10,874 nt of DNA. Origin: CANHEE01 sp049316985 (lineage in GTDB: Bacteria > Bacteroidota > Bacteroidia > Chitinophagales > Saprospiraceae). The stretch covers positions 1 to 10,874 of the forward strand of contig JBMOJB010000133.1 in assembly GCA_049316985.1 (NCBI GenBank). Reading direction: 5' to 3'. This document shows positions 1 through 7,480 of the stretch, in pieces. A program made the translations under genes and the position numbers. The number at the start of each line of letters is the position of its first letter. The stretch's first letter is position 1. The notes beneath the pieces were generated by a model that worked only from the letters and a program-made list of their open reading frames with translations, ran no database searches and was not told where the DNA came from.

Positions 1-72
1 AGTTATTATTTTTTATTAAATAATTTCTTTGACACACTTTTTTGAACAGACTCTCCTTGGGTACTTCTGCAA

Positions 73-161
73 TATTCCCGGGAACTTAATTTATATTCCC
101 GGGAACTTAATTTATATTCCCGGGAACTTAATTTATATTCCCGGGAACTTAATTTATATTC
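73..161. repeat. 21-bp tandem repeat, four copies plus a partial fifth
   Basis: Four exact 21-bp units lie head to tail at 73-93, 94-114, 115-135 and 136-156, followed by the first five bases of a fifth (157-161). Each unit has a palindromic core TTCCCGGGAA followed by CTTAATTTATA, so a CCCGGG site recurs every 21 bp (77, 98, 119, 140). The array is bracketed by near-identical 13-mers (61-73 and 167-179, one mismatch, GTACTTCT-G/A-CAAT). There are no unique spacers, so it is not CRISPR. The period is two helical turns, so all palindromes face the same side of DNA. It could be a multi-site protein-binding array or simply a slippage-prone minisatellite; the sequence does not decide. Confidence 0.95.
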
Positions 162-384
162 ATGCGGTACTTCTACAATGAGAGTGTACTCAATTTGTTT
201 ATGAAAAAAAAATTAATATAAAAATTACAAAATAATTTGGTGATTTCATTTTTTTTTTACATTTACTCAACATTATATTAACAAGTAGAAATTAAACGGA
301 TTTAGGTATGAATAAACACTAGAATTAATAAATTAAGTTAGCTGTAGAAACAAAATGATAAAATTTGCTTTTGATTAACGATAA

Positions 385-456
385 TTAGCGCCTTCCAGGA
401 TTTGCAGTTTTCTTTTCTAATACACCCACACTCAAGTTGTCACTTCTCGCAGCCAT
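385..456 (-). CDS. possible 23-aa small ORF (doubtful)
   Basis: On the minus strand an ATG (456-454) opens a complete 23-residue frame beginning MAARSDNLSV and ending KKTANPGRR before TAA (387-385). An in-frame TGA lies four codons upstream, so if real it is a complete peptide rather than an open-ended fragment. A GAGG stretch sits about 7 nt before the ATG, though Bacteroidota rarely depend on such sites. Its composition is less AT-biased than the flanks and the tail is basic. I do not recognise it. It may be a small peptide, the tail of a decayed gene, or chance. Confidence 0.2.
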   Translation of the reverse strand: MAARSDNLSVGVLEKKTANPGRR

Positions 457-486
457 GAACACGCCTCAATTGTAGTCTAAATTATC

Positions 487-521
487 TCGTAAGTCAGCAA
501 ATGTCTTTTGCTGACTTACGA
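487..521. repeat. perfect 15-bp inverted repeat (hairpin)
   Basis: Positions 487-501 and 507-521 are exact reverse complements (TCGTAAGTCAGCAAA and its partner) separated by a 5-nt loop (TGTCT). Such a stem would fold strongly within an AT-rich region. Neither side has a clean T-run, so it is not a textbook intrinsic terminator. It could be an operator-like palindrome, the terminator of a decayed gene, or a structured leader for the small minus-strand ORF, whose ATG is about 30 nt downstream on that strand. Confidence 0.85.
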
Positions 522-871
522 CACTATTAACGAATTTTCAAATTCATGGCAATGACAGAATTAAACGCTAAGTAAATTCCTTTTTGTTTTCGTGGTAGCT
601 TAATCTGCGAACTATACAAAAATTATTAAAAATGTACCTCGTTTTCGAATAGCTTCTTGCTATCGCAGAACTACTTATGTATTGATATTAAACACGTTAT
701 ATCAATTCGTGTAATAACTTCTATTTCTGATTTTGACCTGCTTCAAAATTAGCTGGCATTTGCTATAACTTTTATAAACACTTATAAATTAACATTTTAG
801 TAAATAATTTAAAAGTTCTTTGACATCGTGGGAAATAAAATTAGGCAAATTTATTTTAATCAAATAATAAC

Positions 872-921
872 GATACAGCATCATTATAGCGTCATAATTA
901 ACATTGTGTTGATGCTGTGTC
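872..921 (+). promoter_or_regulatory. 12-bp interrupted inverted repeat upstream of the FN3 gene
   Basis: GATACAGCATCA (872-883) pairs with TGATGCTGTGTC (910-921); as RNA the stem is 12 bp with one U-G wobble. The 26-nt loop holds a second small inverted repeat (ATTAT/ATAAT). The right arm ends 42 bp before the ATG at 964, where a promoter or leader would be expected. It may be an operator or an RNA leader structure; the sequence shows only the symmetry. Confidence 0.4.
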
Positions 922-939
922 AATTTTTCAAAATATTTG
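909..939 (+). promoter_or_regulatory. weak candidate Bacteroidota promoter for the FN3 gene
   Basis: A TTG (909-911) and a TATTTG (934-939) lie 22 bp apart, loosely resembling the Bacteroidota pattern of a TTG-type -33 box and a TAnnTTTG -7 box, although the two spacer bases inside the -7 box are missing. If it is used, transcription would start near 946 and the ATG at 964 would have a very short leader. This would exclude a TTG start at 937, because that codon lies inside the -7 box. It overlaps the right arm of the inverted repeat at 910-921. Confidence 0.2.
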
Positions 940-963
940 TATAACAAAATAAAGCATTTTGAT

Positions 964-3804
964 ATGAAATTCAATTCTTATAGCATTATAACAAAGAATT
1001 GTCCAATATCAACGAAATCATTGGTGCTGAAAAAGAAAATACCAGTTCTTTTTTTCTTTTTCATTTCAACTGTTTTCTTATTAGGACAAGTTTCAGCACA
1101 AGTAAAAAAGGGAATCAAGGTATCCCCATATGTTCAGCAAGGGCAGGTCATTTTGCGGTGGATTCCTTCAAATTTCGAGACATGGAAATTAGCAAACATA
1201 CAGGGTTACCATGTAGAGCGATATACCATTGAAAAAAACGATGTTGCCTTATCAGATGCAGATCAATATGATTCTAAAGTTATTTTGGAGAATAGACTCC
1301 TTGTAGAACCGGAAGCGAATTTTGAATCAATGGCACTGAATAACCCAATGGCAGGTATTGCAGGGGCAGCAATTTATAGTACTGATTTCAACCTGAACAC
1401 TTCGATTGTAGACACAGGTTGGATCAAAGCAAAAAATCGCGAGTTAGAAAATGAAAATCGCTATAATTTTTGCCTCTATGCCGCAGATCAAAGCTCTGAA
1501 GTAGCCAGAGCATTAGCATTAACGCTGGTTGATACCGATGCAAAGGCCGAGGATAAATACATGTACATTGTAGAGATTTACATCGACCCTAGTGAGGGTC
1601 CAATCGCAATTGACAAAGGTGTTGCTATAGTATCGCCTGCTGTACTAAGTGAACTACCCGAGATTGCAAACCTTTACGGAGAGGGAGGTAACAAAACTGC
1701 TATTTTGCGATGGGATCGAGATGGTGCTGAAAAGAGCTATTCCAGCTTCATAGTACAGAAAGCAGAGCACTTAGCCGGACCATATTCCCAGATAGATGGG
1801 CCGAACTTAGTATCGATGAGCAGTAATGCTTCCGATCCTTATATGTACTTTAATGATGTGCTTGCTCAAAATAACAAATCCTACTTTTATAGGATAACTG
1901 GCAGGTCACCATTCGGTATTTTGAGTAGTCCTTCTGCTCCGGTAGAAGTGATTGGAAAAGAACCTCCGCTTGAAAATGCGCAGGTGTTCATCACAAGTAT
2001 CACAGAGCCGACTCCCGGTGTACTGCGGTTGACTTGGACATTGCCTTCAAATATTGTTTCACAAATTACTGGGTTTGACATATATCGAAGTGAATCTGTT
2101 GATGGCCTTTTTACTAAAATCAATAGTACACGACTTAGCCCGAGCACTGTATATTTTCAGGATCCTACACTTGTAGGCTCAGCCTATTACAAAGTCGTCA
2201 CAATTGATGCAAATCTTTATGAAATCTCATCATCAACCGTTCTCGGTCAACTGCATGATGAAACACCACCTGCGAAGCCGCTGCATATAAAATGTTCTGC
2301 AACAAAAGATGGAGTAGCAACAATTTCATGGGATAAGAATACCGAAGAAGATCTGAAAGGATACCGGGTATTTTACTCAAACGATGTCAATAAGGGATAT
2401 GCCCAAATCACCACTTCGCCAGCGGAAGAGAACAAATTCCAATATGATATTGAACTAAATGTACTGACAGATACTATGTTCTACAAGGTTTTCGCATTAG
2501 ATTATCATGAAAACAATTCTGATTATTCGGATGTGTGTATCATGAAAAGGCCGGATATTATTCCTCCTTCGCCGCCCGTTTTGTATCAGGCATTACCAAC
2601 GTATGCCGGAGTAAAATTAAAATGGAATAAAAGCTCGAGCAGAGATGTGATCAGGCATGAACTTCAGCGCAAAATAAGCTTTGATGTCAGCTGGGATGTG
2701 CTGAATAACACAGGAATATCGGACTACAGCGACATCGCTGTTAGTAGAAATTTCTACTACGATTATCGAGTACTTGCTTATGACGATGACGGCAATGTTT
2801 CTAGTTCTGATATTCTTACTGTTCAACCGGTCTACGATGGAGTTACACAGGCAGTAGGCAATGCAGAAGTGCGGACTCCTTTGACGCTCGAAAAAGAAAA
2901 CGTCGATATTCAAAAGCGATTCAATTCGGACAAGGTAACGCTCAATTGGACTTATCATCAAGGATCAACAACGGAGAAATTTAAGATTTATCGCTCTGGT
3001 CCTCATGGAAATCCTCGGAAATTGTTGGCAGAATTTACGGCCAATGATGCCATGTTCCATTATTACTACGAAGATGCGACAGTAGTGAGAGGTAAGTTAT
3101 ACATCTACGATGTCATGCTGTGTGTGGACGGTACAGGATGTCAGGCATATGGTGAGATGCAGTCGATATTGTTCAGGCCAAAAGGTGGAAACAAAAACGC
3201 GACAGGCGGATTTAGTTCTACATTGCATACAAATCTGACCAATAGAGCGATATTTCCTTATAGTGAAGCCTTAGTTCATTTTGACATGGGCACTGAAATT
3301 GGGGAGGATAAGAACCTCGAAGTTTACCGGAGTCCACTGTACTCAGCACCGCTGCTTTTGAATCGATTAGACAATACGCAAACCAAATGGTTCTGGCAGG
3401 ACAAGTCAGTAGCAGCAAGAGAAGATTACCTGTACGACTTCAAGGTATGTGAAACCAATTCTAACCTTTGTCGGTGGTCAGAGATGGAGACTTTTGTTCA
3501 GTTTTATCCGAAGAATCAATTCAGCGTCATCCAAAACTACCTGCCCAACTATGTGCAGCTTCAGTGGGCAATTGATATTATTCCACCTGGTGCTTATTAT
3601 ATGGTGACTAAGGCTACATCAAAAAATGGCAGCCCAGTTAAGCGGTGGAAAGTATCTGCACCTAATGTGCCGAACGGCGATTGCCGACTTCCGGAAAATG
3701 ATATCGAAGTAGAACTCGATGGTACCTATTATTACTCCTTGTATTTTGTAGCGGCTAGTGGAAGTAGCACTACTGTAGCGGAGAATATTGAAGTAGCATA
3801 CTAA
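964..3804 (+). CDS. secreted fibronectin type III repeat protein
   Basis: 946 residues from ATG 964; the frame is open from a TTG at 937, but ATG 964 is preferred because it gives a conventional start. A Sec signal peptide is clear: basic KKK at 23-25, a very hydrophobic stretch rich in F/L (about 26-41), and an AXA-like site QVSA|Q after residue 45. The mature part is a chain of FN3-like beta domains with recurrent 'L.W' strands, 'GY.VYRS'-type strands and PP linkers: about 46-230 (divergent), 232-335, 336-436, 437-538, 538-625, 653-739, 758-851 and 851-946. There is no T9SS C-terminal sorting domain and no recognisable enzyme, so it is probably a periplasmic or surface adhesion/scaffold protein. 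It sits 75 bp before the putative secreted effector in the same direction, suggesting co-function. FN3 content is well supported; the exact role is unknown. Confidence 0.9.
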   Translation: MKFNSYSIITKNCPISTKSLVLKKKIPVLFFFFISTVFLLGQVSAQVKKGIKVSPYVQQGQVILRWIPSNFETWKLANIQGYHVERYTIEKNDVALSDADQYDSKVILENRLLVEPEANFESMALNNPMAGIAGAAIYSTDFNLNTSIVDTGWIKAKNRELENENRYNFCLYAADQSSEVARALALTLVDTDAKAEDKYMYIVEIYIDPSEGPIAIDKGVAIVSPAVLSELPEIANLYGEGGNKTAILRWDRDGAEKSYSSFIVQKAEHLAGPYSQIDGPNLVSMSSNASDPYMYFNDVLAQNNKSYFYRITGRSPFGILSSPSAPVEVIGKEPPLENAQVFITSITEPTPGVLRLTWTLPSNIVSQITGFDIYRSESVDGLFTKINSTRLSPSTVYFQDPTLVGSAYYKVVTIDANLYEISSSTVLGQLHDETPPAKPLHIKCSATKDGVATISWDKNTEEDLKGYRVFYSNDVNKGYAQITTSPAEENKFQYDIELNVLTDTMFYKVFALDYHENNSDYSDVCIMKRPDIIPPSPPVLYQALPTYAGVKLKWNKSSSRDVIRHELQRKISFDVSWDVLNNTGISDYSDIAVSRNFYYDYRVLAYDDDGNVSSSDILTVQPVYDGVTQAVGNAEVRTPLTLEKENVDIQKRFNSDKVTLNWTYHQGSTTEKFKIYRSGPHGNPRKLLAEFTANDAMFHYYYEDATVVRGKLYIYDVMLCVDGTGCQAYGEMQSILFRPKGGNKNATGGFSSTLHTNLTNRAIFPYSEALVHFDMGTEIGEDKNLEVYRSPLYSAPLLLNRLDNTQTKWFWQDKSVAAREDYLYDFKVCETNSNLCRWSEMETFVQFYPKNQFSVIQNYLPNYVQLQWAIDIIPPGAYYMVTKATSKNGSPVKRWKVSAPNVPNGDCRLPENDIEVELDGTYYYSLYFVAASGSSTTVAENIEVAY

Positions 3805-3834
3805 AAAACTCATTATTAAAGCTATTGTAAACGA

Positions 3835-3861
3835 CTGATCACCGCTCATGGCGGTGATCAG
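3835..3861 (+). terminator. strong intercistronic hairpin (terminator or attenuator)
   Basis: An 11-bp perfect stem, CTGATCACCGC (3835-3845) with GCGGTGATCAG (3851-3861), closes on a 5-nt loop (TCATG). It lies between the stop of the FN3 gene (3804) and the ATG at 3880. The stem is much more GC-rich than its surroundings. The downstream side is A-rich rather than T-rich, so it does not fit a classical rho-independent terminator on the plus strand. Partial termination, mRNA processing or 3' end stabilisation of the FN3 transcript are all possible. Confidence 0.6.
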
Positions 3862-3879
3862 CAATAAAAATATTAGACA

Positions 3880-5712
3880 ATGAAAAGAATAACAATTATT
3901 TTTTGGTTGGTTTTTTTGTTGGTAGATGCTGCGGTATATGCGCAGACAACCAACAACTGCCAACCAACTACACCCGTCTATGTGCAAAAACAGGATGGGA
4001 CAGGCGAAGAACCTTACACGGGTAATAAATTGGAAACCCTTCAGGCAATTTCGTTAGAATTATTGCATGCCTTCCCGGAGGAATATTGCAATTCATTTAA
4101 AGTATTTGATTATGGTTTTTCTCCGATGAGCGAATACAAGAAGGGGAACTATACGGAGGATTTTATGGCGATGAAATCTGAAGCGCATACGCAGGCGAAC
4201 TTTTATTTAATATTTGCGAGACAGGTAGATGCTGCAGGGAAATGTATAAAGATTTGGGTAGATGTTAATTTGCCGACTAATGGACGATTTGGGTGTTTGA
4301 GTAAAATGCAAAGAGATCTAATATTGATAAGAGTTCAAAATGTTGTAAATGAAAATATTACAAATGAAAATTCCGCTTATTCATCTGAACAAAAAGGTAT
4401 TGAATTTCTTAGATTACAAGTGAAAAATACTATTGATTGTTGTACAAACAGAAATCGAGATGGGTCTTGTACAATCGAATGCGGCACATTTAAAGAAAAG
4501 TCAGATATTATCAAACGTAGAGGTTACATATCTCTTAGCGGGCTTTTGAGCGTTGAATCAGATATTTCTGTTAATGCTGCAGTTAATGCAACGGGAATTT
4601 TTGATTATGCGAATATTACAATAAATGGAATCAAAGTTTCACTGGAACTTGGCAAGAAATGCAAAAAAGATCTGGAAAGCAATGGGTTGGGTGACTATAA
4701 AGTCTATATCTCCGATGGCTGTAGTGATGAAAATAATGAGATTTTACAAAAAATAATCGACGGAGAGAAAATATTTCATTATATATTTGTTGAAAACAAC
4801 AACAAATATGCCGTTTTTTGCAATACCAATTGCATGAGTGAAAATGTCGGCGATAACGAAGATGGTGTTGTTGTCCCACTAAGTTTCGCTATGGAAAGTT
4901 GGTATTGGTTTATCGGCCACAGTCATGTAATTCGTGCAACTGATTATGCTGTTAAGTTTCAAATTCCAAAGAAAGATTTTCATTATACTAGTTTTGAAAG
5001 TAGATTTCCAAGTTGTAGTGGAGAACGCAGTCAAGTTTTAGTTCATAGAATCGTGCGAGATAATAATGGCAACACAATTCTTGAAAACAAGAGTATTTTT
5101 CGTCAAAGCAAAAGCGGAATAAATATTAATGATCCTAATTGTGTTTGGTACAGATTTAACTTATACTGCAACGACACTTGGGAAGTGCCCTTCAACAATT
5201 ATTATGACTCAGATGGTCAAATAATATTCTGGGAAGAAGATTTAAGTGATTGTATCATTGATGGAACACCTCTTCTGTCTGGAGGTGCCACCACCTGTAT
5301 TAAATTTGGAAGAGCAGTTGTTTTGCTTGGTCAGGCAAAAAAAGCGTGGTCAGTTTATACTTTTGTAACAACAGCTAGGAAGAGTTATTATGGAATAACC
5401 TTTAGAAAAGTGGCAATAAGGATTGCAGAGCATATTAATAGAGGCAAATCAGTATTCGGAAATATTGATGATCTGGGTTTTATAAAAGATATCCCTGATA
5501 AAGATATAGCACGTGGAATTGAGCAATTATTCATAAATTGGGGTCGATCAACAAAAACCATAACCGATCAGATAAACAGCATTAACCCTGCAAGAGTAGA
5601 AATTTGGAATATGCGGATAACAAAAGCACTAAATTATCTAAAAAATCACCCTAATAAAGATTATCAAAATTATTATAATCTTCTTAAGGATTATACTGCT
5701 CCCGTCAAATGA
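3880..5712 (+). CDS. secreted Cys-rich protein, putative polymorphic toxin
   Basis: 610 residues. The signal peptide is clear: KR, hydrophobic IIFWLVFLLV, cleavage at VYA|Q after residue 21. The mature chain holds about 17 cysteines spread over residues 26-480 (including a CC pair near 187 and a CxxxC near 197), which suits an extracytoplasmic disulphide-bonded protein. The last ~130 residues contain no cysteine and differ in character: a hydrophobic stretch near 477-505, then a basic helical region with an AEHINRGKS segment (H518), then a lysine/tyrosine-rich tail. Base composition shifts along the gene: the line 3961-4020 is 50% G+C, the line 5641-5700 is 22%. The stop overlaps the next ATG (ATGA), and that next gene resembles an Imm26 immunity protein. 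This is the layout of a secreted toxin with an exchangeable C-terminus and a cognate immunity gene. No T9SS sorting domain is present. I do not recognise the catalytic family, so toxin function is inference. Confidence 0.8.
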   Translation: MKRITIIFWLVFLLVDAAVYAQTTNNCQPTTPVYVQKQDGTGEEPYTGNKLETLQAISLELLHAFPEEYCNSFKVFDYGFSPMSEYKKGNYTEDFMAMKSEAHTQANFYLIFARQVDAAGKCIKIWVDVNLPTNGRFGCLSKMQRDLILIRVQNVVNENITNENSAYSSEQKGIEFLRLQVKNTIDCCTNRNRDGSCTIECGTFKEKSDIIKRRGYISLSGLLSVESDISVNAAVNATGIFDYANITINGIKVSLELGKKCKKDLESNGLGDYKVYISDGCSDENNEILQKIIDGEKIFHYIFVENNNKYAVFCNTNCMSENVGDNEDGVVVPLSFAMESWYWFIGHSHVIRATDYAVKFQIPKKDFHYTSFESRFPSCSGERSQVLVHRIVRDNNGNTILENKSIFRQSKSGININDPNCVWYRFNLYCNDTWEVPFNNYYDSDGQIIFWEEDLSDCIIDGTPLLSGGATTCIKFGRAVVLLGQAKKAWSVYTFVTTARKSYYGITFRKVAIRIAEHINRGKSVFGNIDDLGFIKDIPDKDIARGIEQLFINWGRSTKTITDQINSINPARVEIWNMRITKALNYLKNHPNKDYQNYYNLLKDYTAPVK

Positions 5713-6356
5713 AAAAAGAGAAATTAATAAACCGCAAAAATCTTAGAAACGGCGACGTTGTATGCATTCCAATAAAAGATTTGGGCTTTGCATACGGCAA
5801 ATACATCAATGTGGATGAAATCTTCAATATTGAATCTTCGTATTCAAACTTCATGAAATTCTATGTTGGAATTTATCCTGAAAAAATTAGTAATTTGGAT
5901 CAACTAAGCAGAGAAGTGTTAATACCTCCTACGACAGTCGTTACACATACTGTGGTTAAGAGATTGGGCTGGGAAATATTTTTAAATGAAGAAATTTTTG
6001 AAGAAGACAAATTGATACCAGATACGAAAAAGGGTTGGCCTCCGTTTGCATATTATCCGAATGAACTTGACTATGAGAAATGGTTATATTTGCATTTTTT
6101 TTCGGGCAAGTCTGGCAAAGAAGTTATGGGAGAAATTGATTACCCAAAGATTAGACATTTAATGTATGAGGGGATTTTAAGTGCGGAATTAATGCCAATC
6201 TGGTTAATTGTTGAAAATAATAAATTAAACGGGGAAGAACTTGCAAAAGGCCTTGGAATATTAGGTGATAATGAAACATTTATTTTGAATAGGGAAAAGT
6301 ATCGACCTTGTTATGCAGGATTAGATAAAAAAACTAGAGATTTCGCATTAAAGTAA
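5709..6356 (+). CDS. Imm26-like putative immunity protein
   Basis: 215 residues, no signal peptide or membrane segment, so cytosolic. The N-terminus has the pattern of the Imm26 family of polymorphic-toxin immunity proteins: GDVVCIPI (residues 15-22) followed by FAYGKY (27-32), matching the family's 'GDvfaiPl...yafGkv' strands. The central part is aromatic and acidic (WPPFAYYPNE, EKWLYLHFF). The ATG at 5709 overlaps the TGA of the upstream secreted protein (ATGA, 4 bp), so the two are translationally coupled. The expected role is to bind and neutralise the C-terminal domain of the 3880-5712 product in the producer cytoplasm. The Imm26 assignment comes from recalled motif shape and has not been checked by search. 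Like the 3' half of its partner, it is AT-rich. Confidence 0.65.
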   Translation: MKKEKLINRKNLRNGDVVCIPIKDLGFAYGKYINVDEIFNIESSYSNFMKFYVGIYPEKISNLDQLSREVLIPPTTVVTHTVVKRLGWEIFLNEEIFEEDKLIPDTKKGWPPFAYYPNELDYEKWLYLHFFSGKSGKEVMGEIDYPKIRHLMYEGILSAELMPIWLIVENNKLNGEELAKGLGILGDNETFILNREKYRPCYAGLDKKTRDFALK

Positions 6357-6472
6357 AATAAGGTAAGTACGTTAATAGATTTAAGGATGTTTTTGCAAAA
6401 TAGCCATTTCAACGGATTGCTTTTCAAAATTTTAATTAAATGTGTTTCTTTTATTGTGTAGAACCATGTTAT

Positions 6473-6715
6473 CATTCGTTAACCATAAAAAATTCATCAA
6501 ACATGAAGAGAACACTCTTATTTTACTTATTATTCTTGTCCAGCTTGTCAGCACTTTCGGCTCAGGGGTCAGTTCTGAGAAAATTAGATTCAATTCCAGG
6601 CACTCAGGAAGTTTTTTACAAAGGGAAGTTTCTAGGCGAGCTAAATGACAAACTTTTTTACTTCGCCAACAATGATAATTACCATCCCGTTATCAAAACA
6701 ACTTCCATTTCTGGC
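6473..6715 (+). repeat. duplicated 5' segment, copy 1 (pair with 8795-9037)
   Basis: About 243 bp, comprising 30 bp of leader and the first 71 codons, are shared with 8795-9037. A 44-nt block around the start codon (6499-6542 versus 8821-8864) is identical, while further downstream many synonymous and some amino-acid positions differ; 57 of 71 residues are identical. Similarity stops abruptly after the SISG codons at 6715. The shared start suggests an exchangeable leader cassette or gene conversion between the copies. Confidence 0.9.
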
Positions 6716-6778
6716 CCCGCTAGTGATGCATCTTCCTTTTCACCTAAAATAAACTACTGCGCTAGGTTAAATTTCTAA
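6503..6778 (+). pseudogene. truncated N-terminus of an ELWxxDGT-type secreted protein
   Basis: The 91-codon reading frame from ATG 6503 starts with the same signal peptide as the intact gene at 8825 (MKRTLLFYLLFLS, cleavage LSA|Q) and stays 80% identical to it through residue 71 (SISG). After that the homology ends. Residues 72-76 (PASDA) are local, and the last 15 residues plus stop are encoded by the left inverted repeat of the RAYT element starting at 6731. An upstream in-frame ATG at 6440 exists, but 6503 is chosen because the homology and signal peptide begin there. The intact paralogue has 667 residues, so this is a fragment. It could still yield a short secreted peptide, but more likely it is the dead head of an effector gene. 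Confidence 0.85.
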
Positions 6779-6820
6779 TTTAACTTTAGTGTTGGGCGTA
6801 TACTTACGCAGCGAAGCAGC
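6731..6820 (+). repeat. left inverted repeat of the RAYT element
   Basis: The inner 62 bp (6759-6820) match the reverse complement of 7481-7542 with only two mismatches (6788 and 6803); the outer 28 bp (6731-6758) match 20 of 28. It contains hairpin 1, GTTAAAT/ATTTAAC (6766-6784), and hairpin 2, GCGTA/TACGC (6796-6809). The mismatch at 6803 falls in the loop of hairpin 2 and the one at 6788 lies between the hairpins, so both structures are preserved. The repeat supplies the stop codon (6776-6778) of the truncated upstream gene. Confidence 0.9.
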
Positions 6821-6868
6821 TGAAATCTTGCTTTAAGCCTATCCTACAAACAAAACCATGTAAAACAA

Positions 6869-7450
6869 ATGAGTCGATATAAGATACAAAACCAAGAAGG
6901 CGTATATTTTGTCACGTTAACAATTGTGGATTGGGTGGACATATTCATTCGCAAGAGATACAAGGATATTATCATAGAAAGCCTGGATTATTGCCAGCGT
7001 GAAAAAGGGTTGACTGTGTTTGCGTACGTTATTATGAGTAGTCACATGCACCTTATCGTCAAAACTGAAGAAGGTCTTCGATTATCTGATATTCATCGTG
7101 ACTTCAAAAAATTCACAGCCCGACGCATTTTGAATGAGATAGAGAAAGGGGGCTATGAAAGCCGCTGCGAATGGCTCCTACATCGGTTTGCCTTCCGAGG
7201 CAAGGAACAAAGCAACCGGCAATATCAATTTTGGCAGTCAGACAATCATCCGATCGTTTTGTATAGCTTACCAGTGGCCGCACAAAAAGTAGATTACATT
7301 CATTTCAACCCTGTGAAGGAAGGCTGGGTAACGAAAGCAGAAGAATACACTTATAGTAGTGCTTCGAACTATGCTACTGATGGAGGTGTTTTGGCGGTTA
7401 CTTTGATTGAGTTTCCTGTAAGTTGGATTGGGTATGTAGGTATTCATTAG
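6869..7450 (+). CDS. REP-associated tyrosine transposase (RAYT, HUH superfamily)
   Basis: 193 residues, full length for the family and apparently intact. The HUH motif is HMH at residues 59-61 within MSSHMHLIVK. The conserved C-terminal segment VDYIHFNPVKEGWV (141-154) carries the probable catalytic tyrosine Y143, followed by the family's E.Y.YSSASNY motif (159-168). FWQSDNHP (121-128) also fits RAYT conservation. Family members are single-strand DNA transposases related to IS200/IS605 TnpA that recognise REP hairpins; the hairpin-bearing inverted repeats on both sides fit as substrates. ATG 6869 gives the typical N-terminus ending in GVYFVTLTIV. No accessory TnpB is present. Confidence 0.93.
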   Translation: MSRYKIQNQEGVYFVTLTIVDWVDIFIRKRYKDIIIESLDYCQREKGLTVFAYVIMSSHMHLIVKTEEGLRLSDIHRDFKKFTARRILNEIEKGGYESRCEWLLHRFAFRGKEQSNRQYQFWQSDNHPIVLYSLPVAAQKVDYIHFNPVKEGWVTKAEEYTYSSASNYATDGGVLAVTLIEFPVSWIGYVGIH

Positions 7451-7480
7451 TTTTGGGAGCTTTATTATGAGTAGTTTTGC

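Larger units (their letters stand above)
162..936. other. AT-rich region without a convincing gene
   Basis: This stretch of about 775 bp is very AT-rich, with homopolymer runs (for example ten T near 250), and contains no ORF with convincing protein character. The items that stand out are a 15-bp perfect hairpin at 487-521, a 23-codon minus-strand ORF at 385-456 and an inverted repeat at 872-921 just before the first large gene. A 61-codon minus-strand ORF (789-974) overlaps the start of the FN3 gene and has low-complexity AT-driven composition. I see no tRNA, rRNA or recognisable mobile-element protein here. Confidence 0.6.

Noticed and set aside
73..161. Repeat array as a CRISPR
   Set aside because: Units are directly contiguous with no spacers, the unit is too short, and no cas genes are nearby.
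937..963. TTG start extending the FN3 protein by nine residues
   Set aside because: It adds charged residues before an already long signal peptide and falls inside the candidate -7 box; ATG 964 is the simpler start.
789..974. Minus-strand ORF of 61 codons
   Set aside because: It overlaps the start of the FN3 gene, consists of AT-driven residues (N, L, Y, I, K), has no recognisable motif and contains the inverted repeat of the probable leader region.
2617..2961. Minus-strand ORF of 114 codons
   Set aside because: It lies wholly antisense to well-supported FN3 domains and has no independent protein character.
3619..3987. Minus-strand ORF of 122 codons
   Set aside because: It is antisense to the FN3 C-terminus, the hairpin and the signal peptide of the next gene; its sequence is a mirror of those features.
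6440..6502. Upstream ATG extending the truncated leader gene by 21 residues
   Set aside because: The paralogue at 8825 starts at the position corresponding to 6503, and the signal peptide only makes sense from there.
6442..6648. 68-codon overlapping plus-strand frame
   Set aside because: It is an alternate frame of the leader pseudogene without homology to the paralogue.
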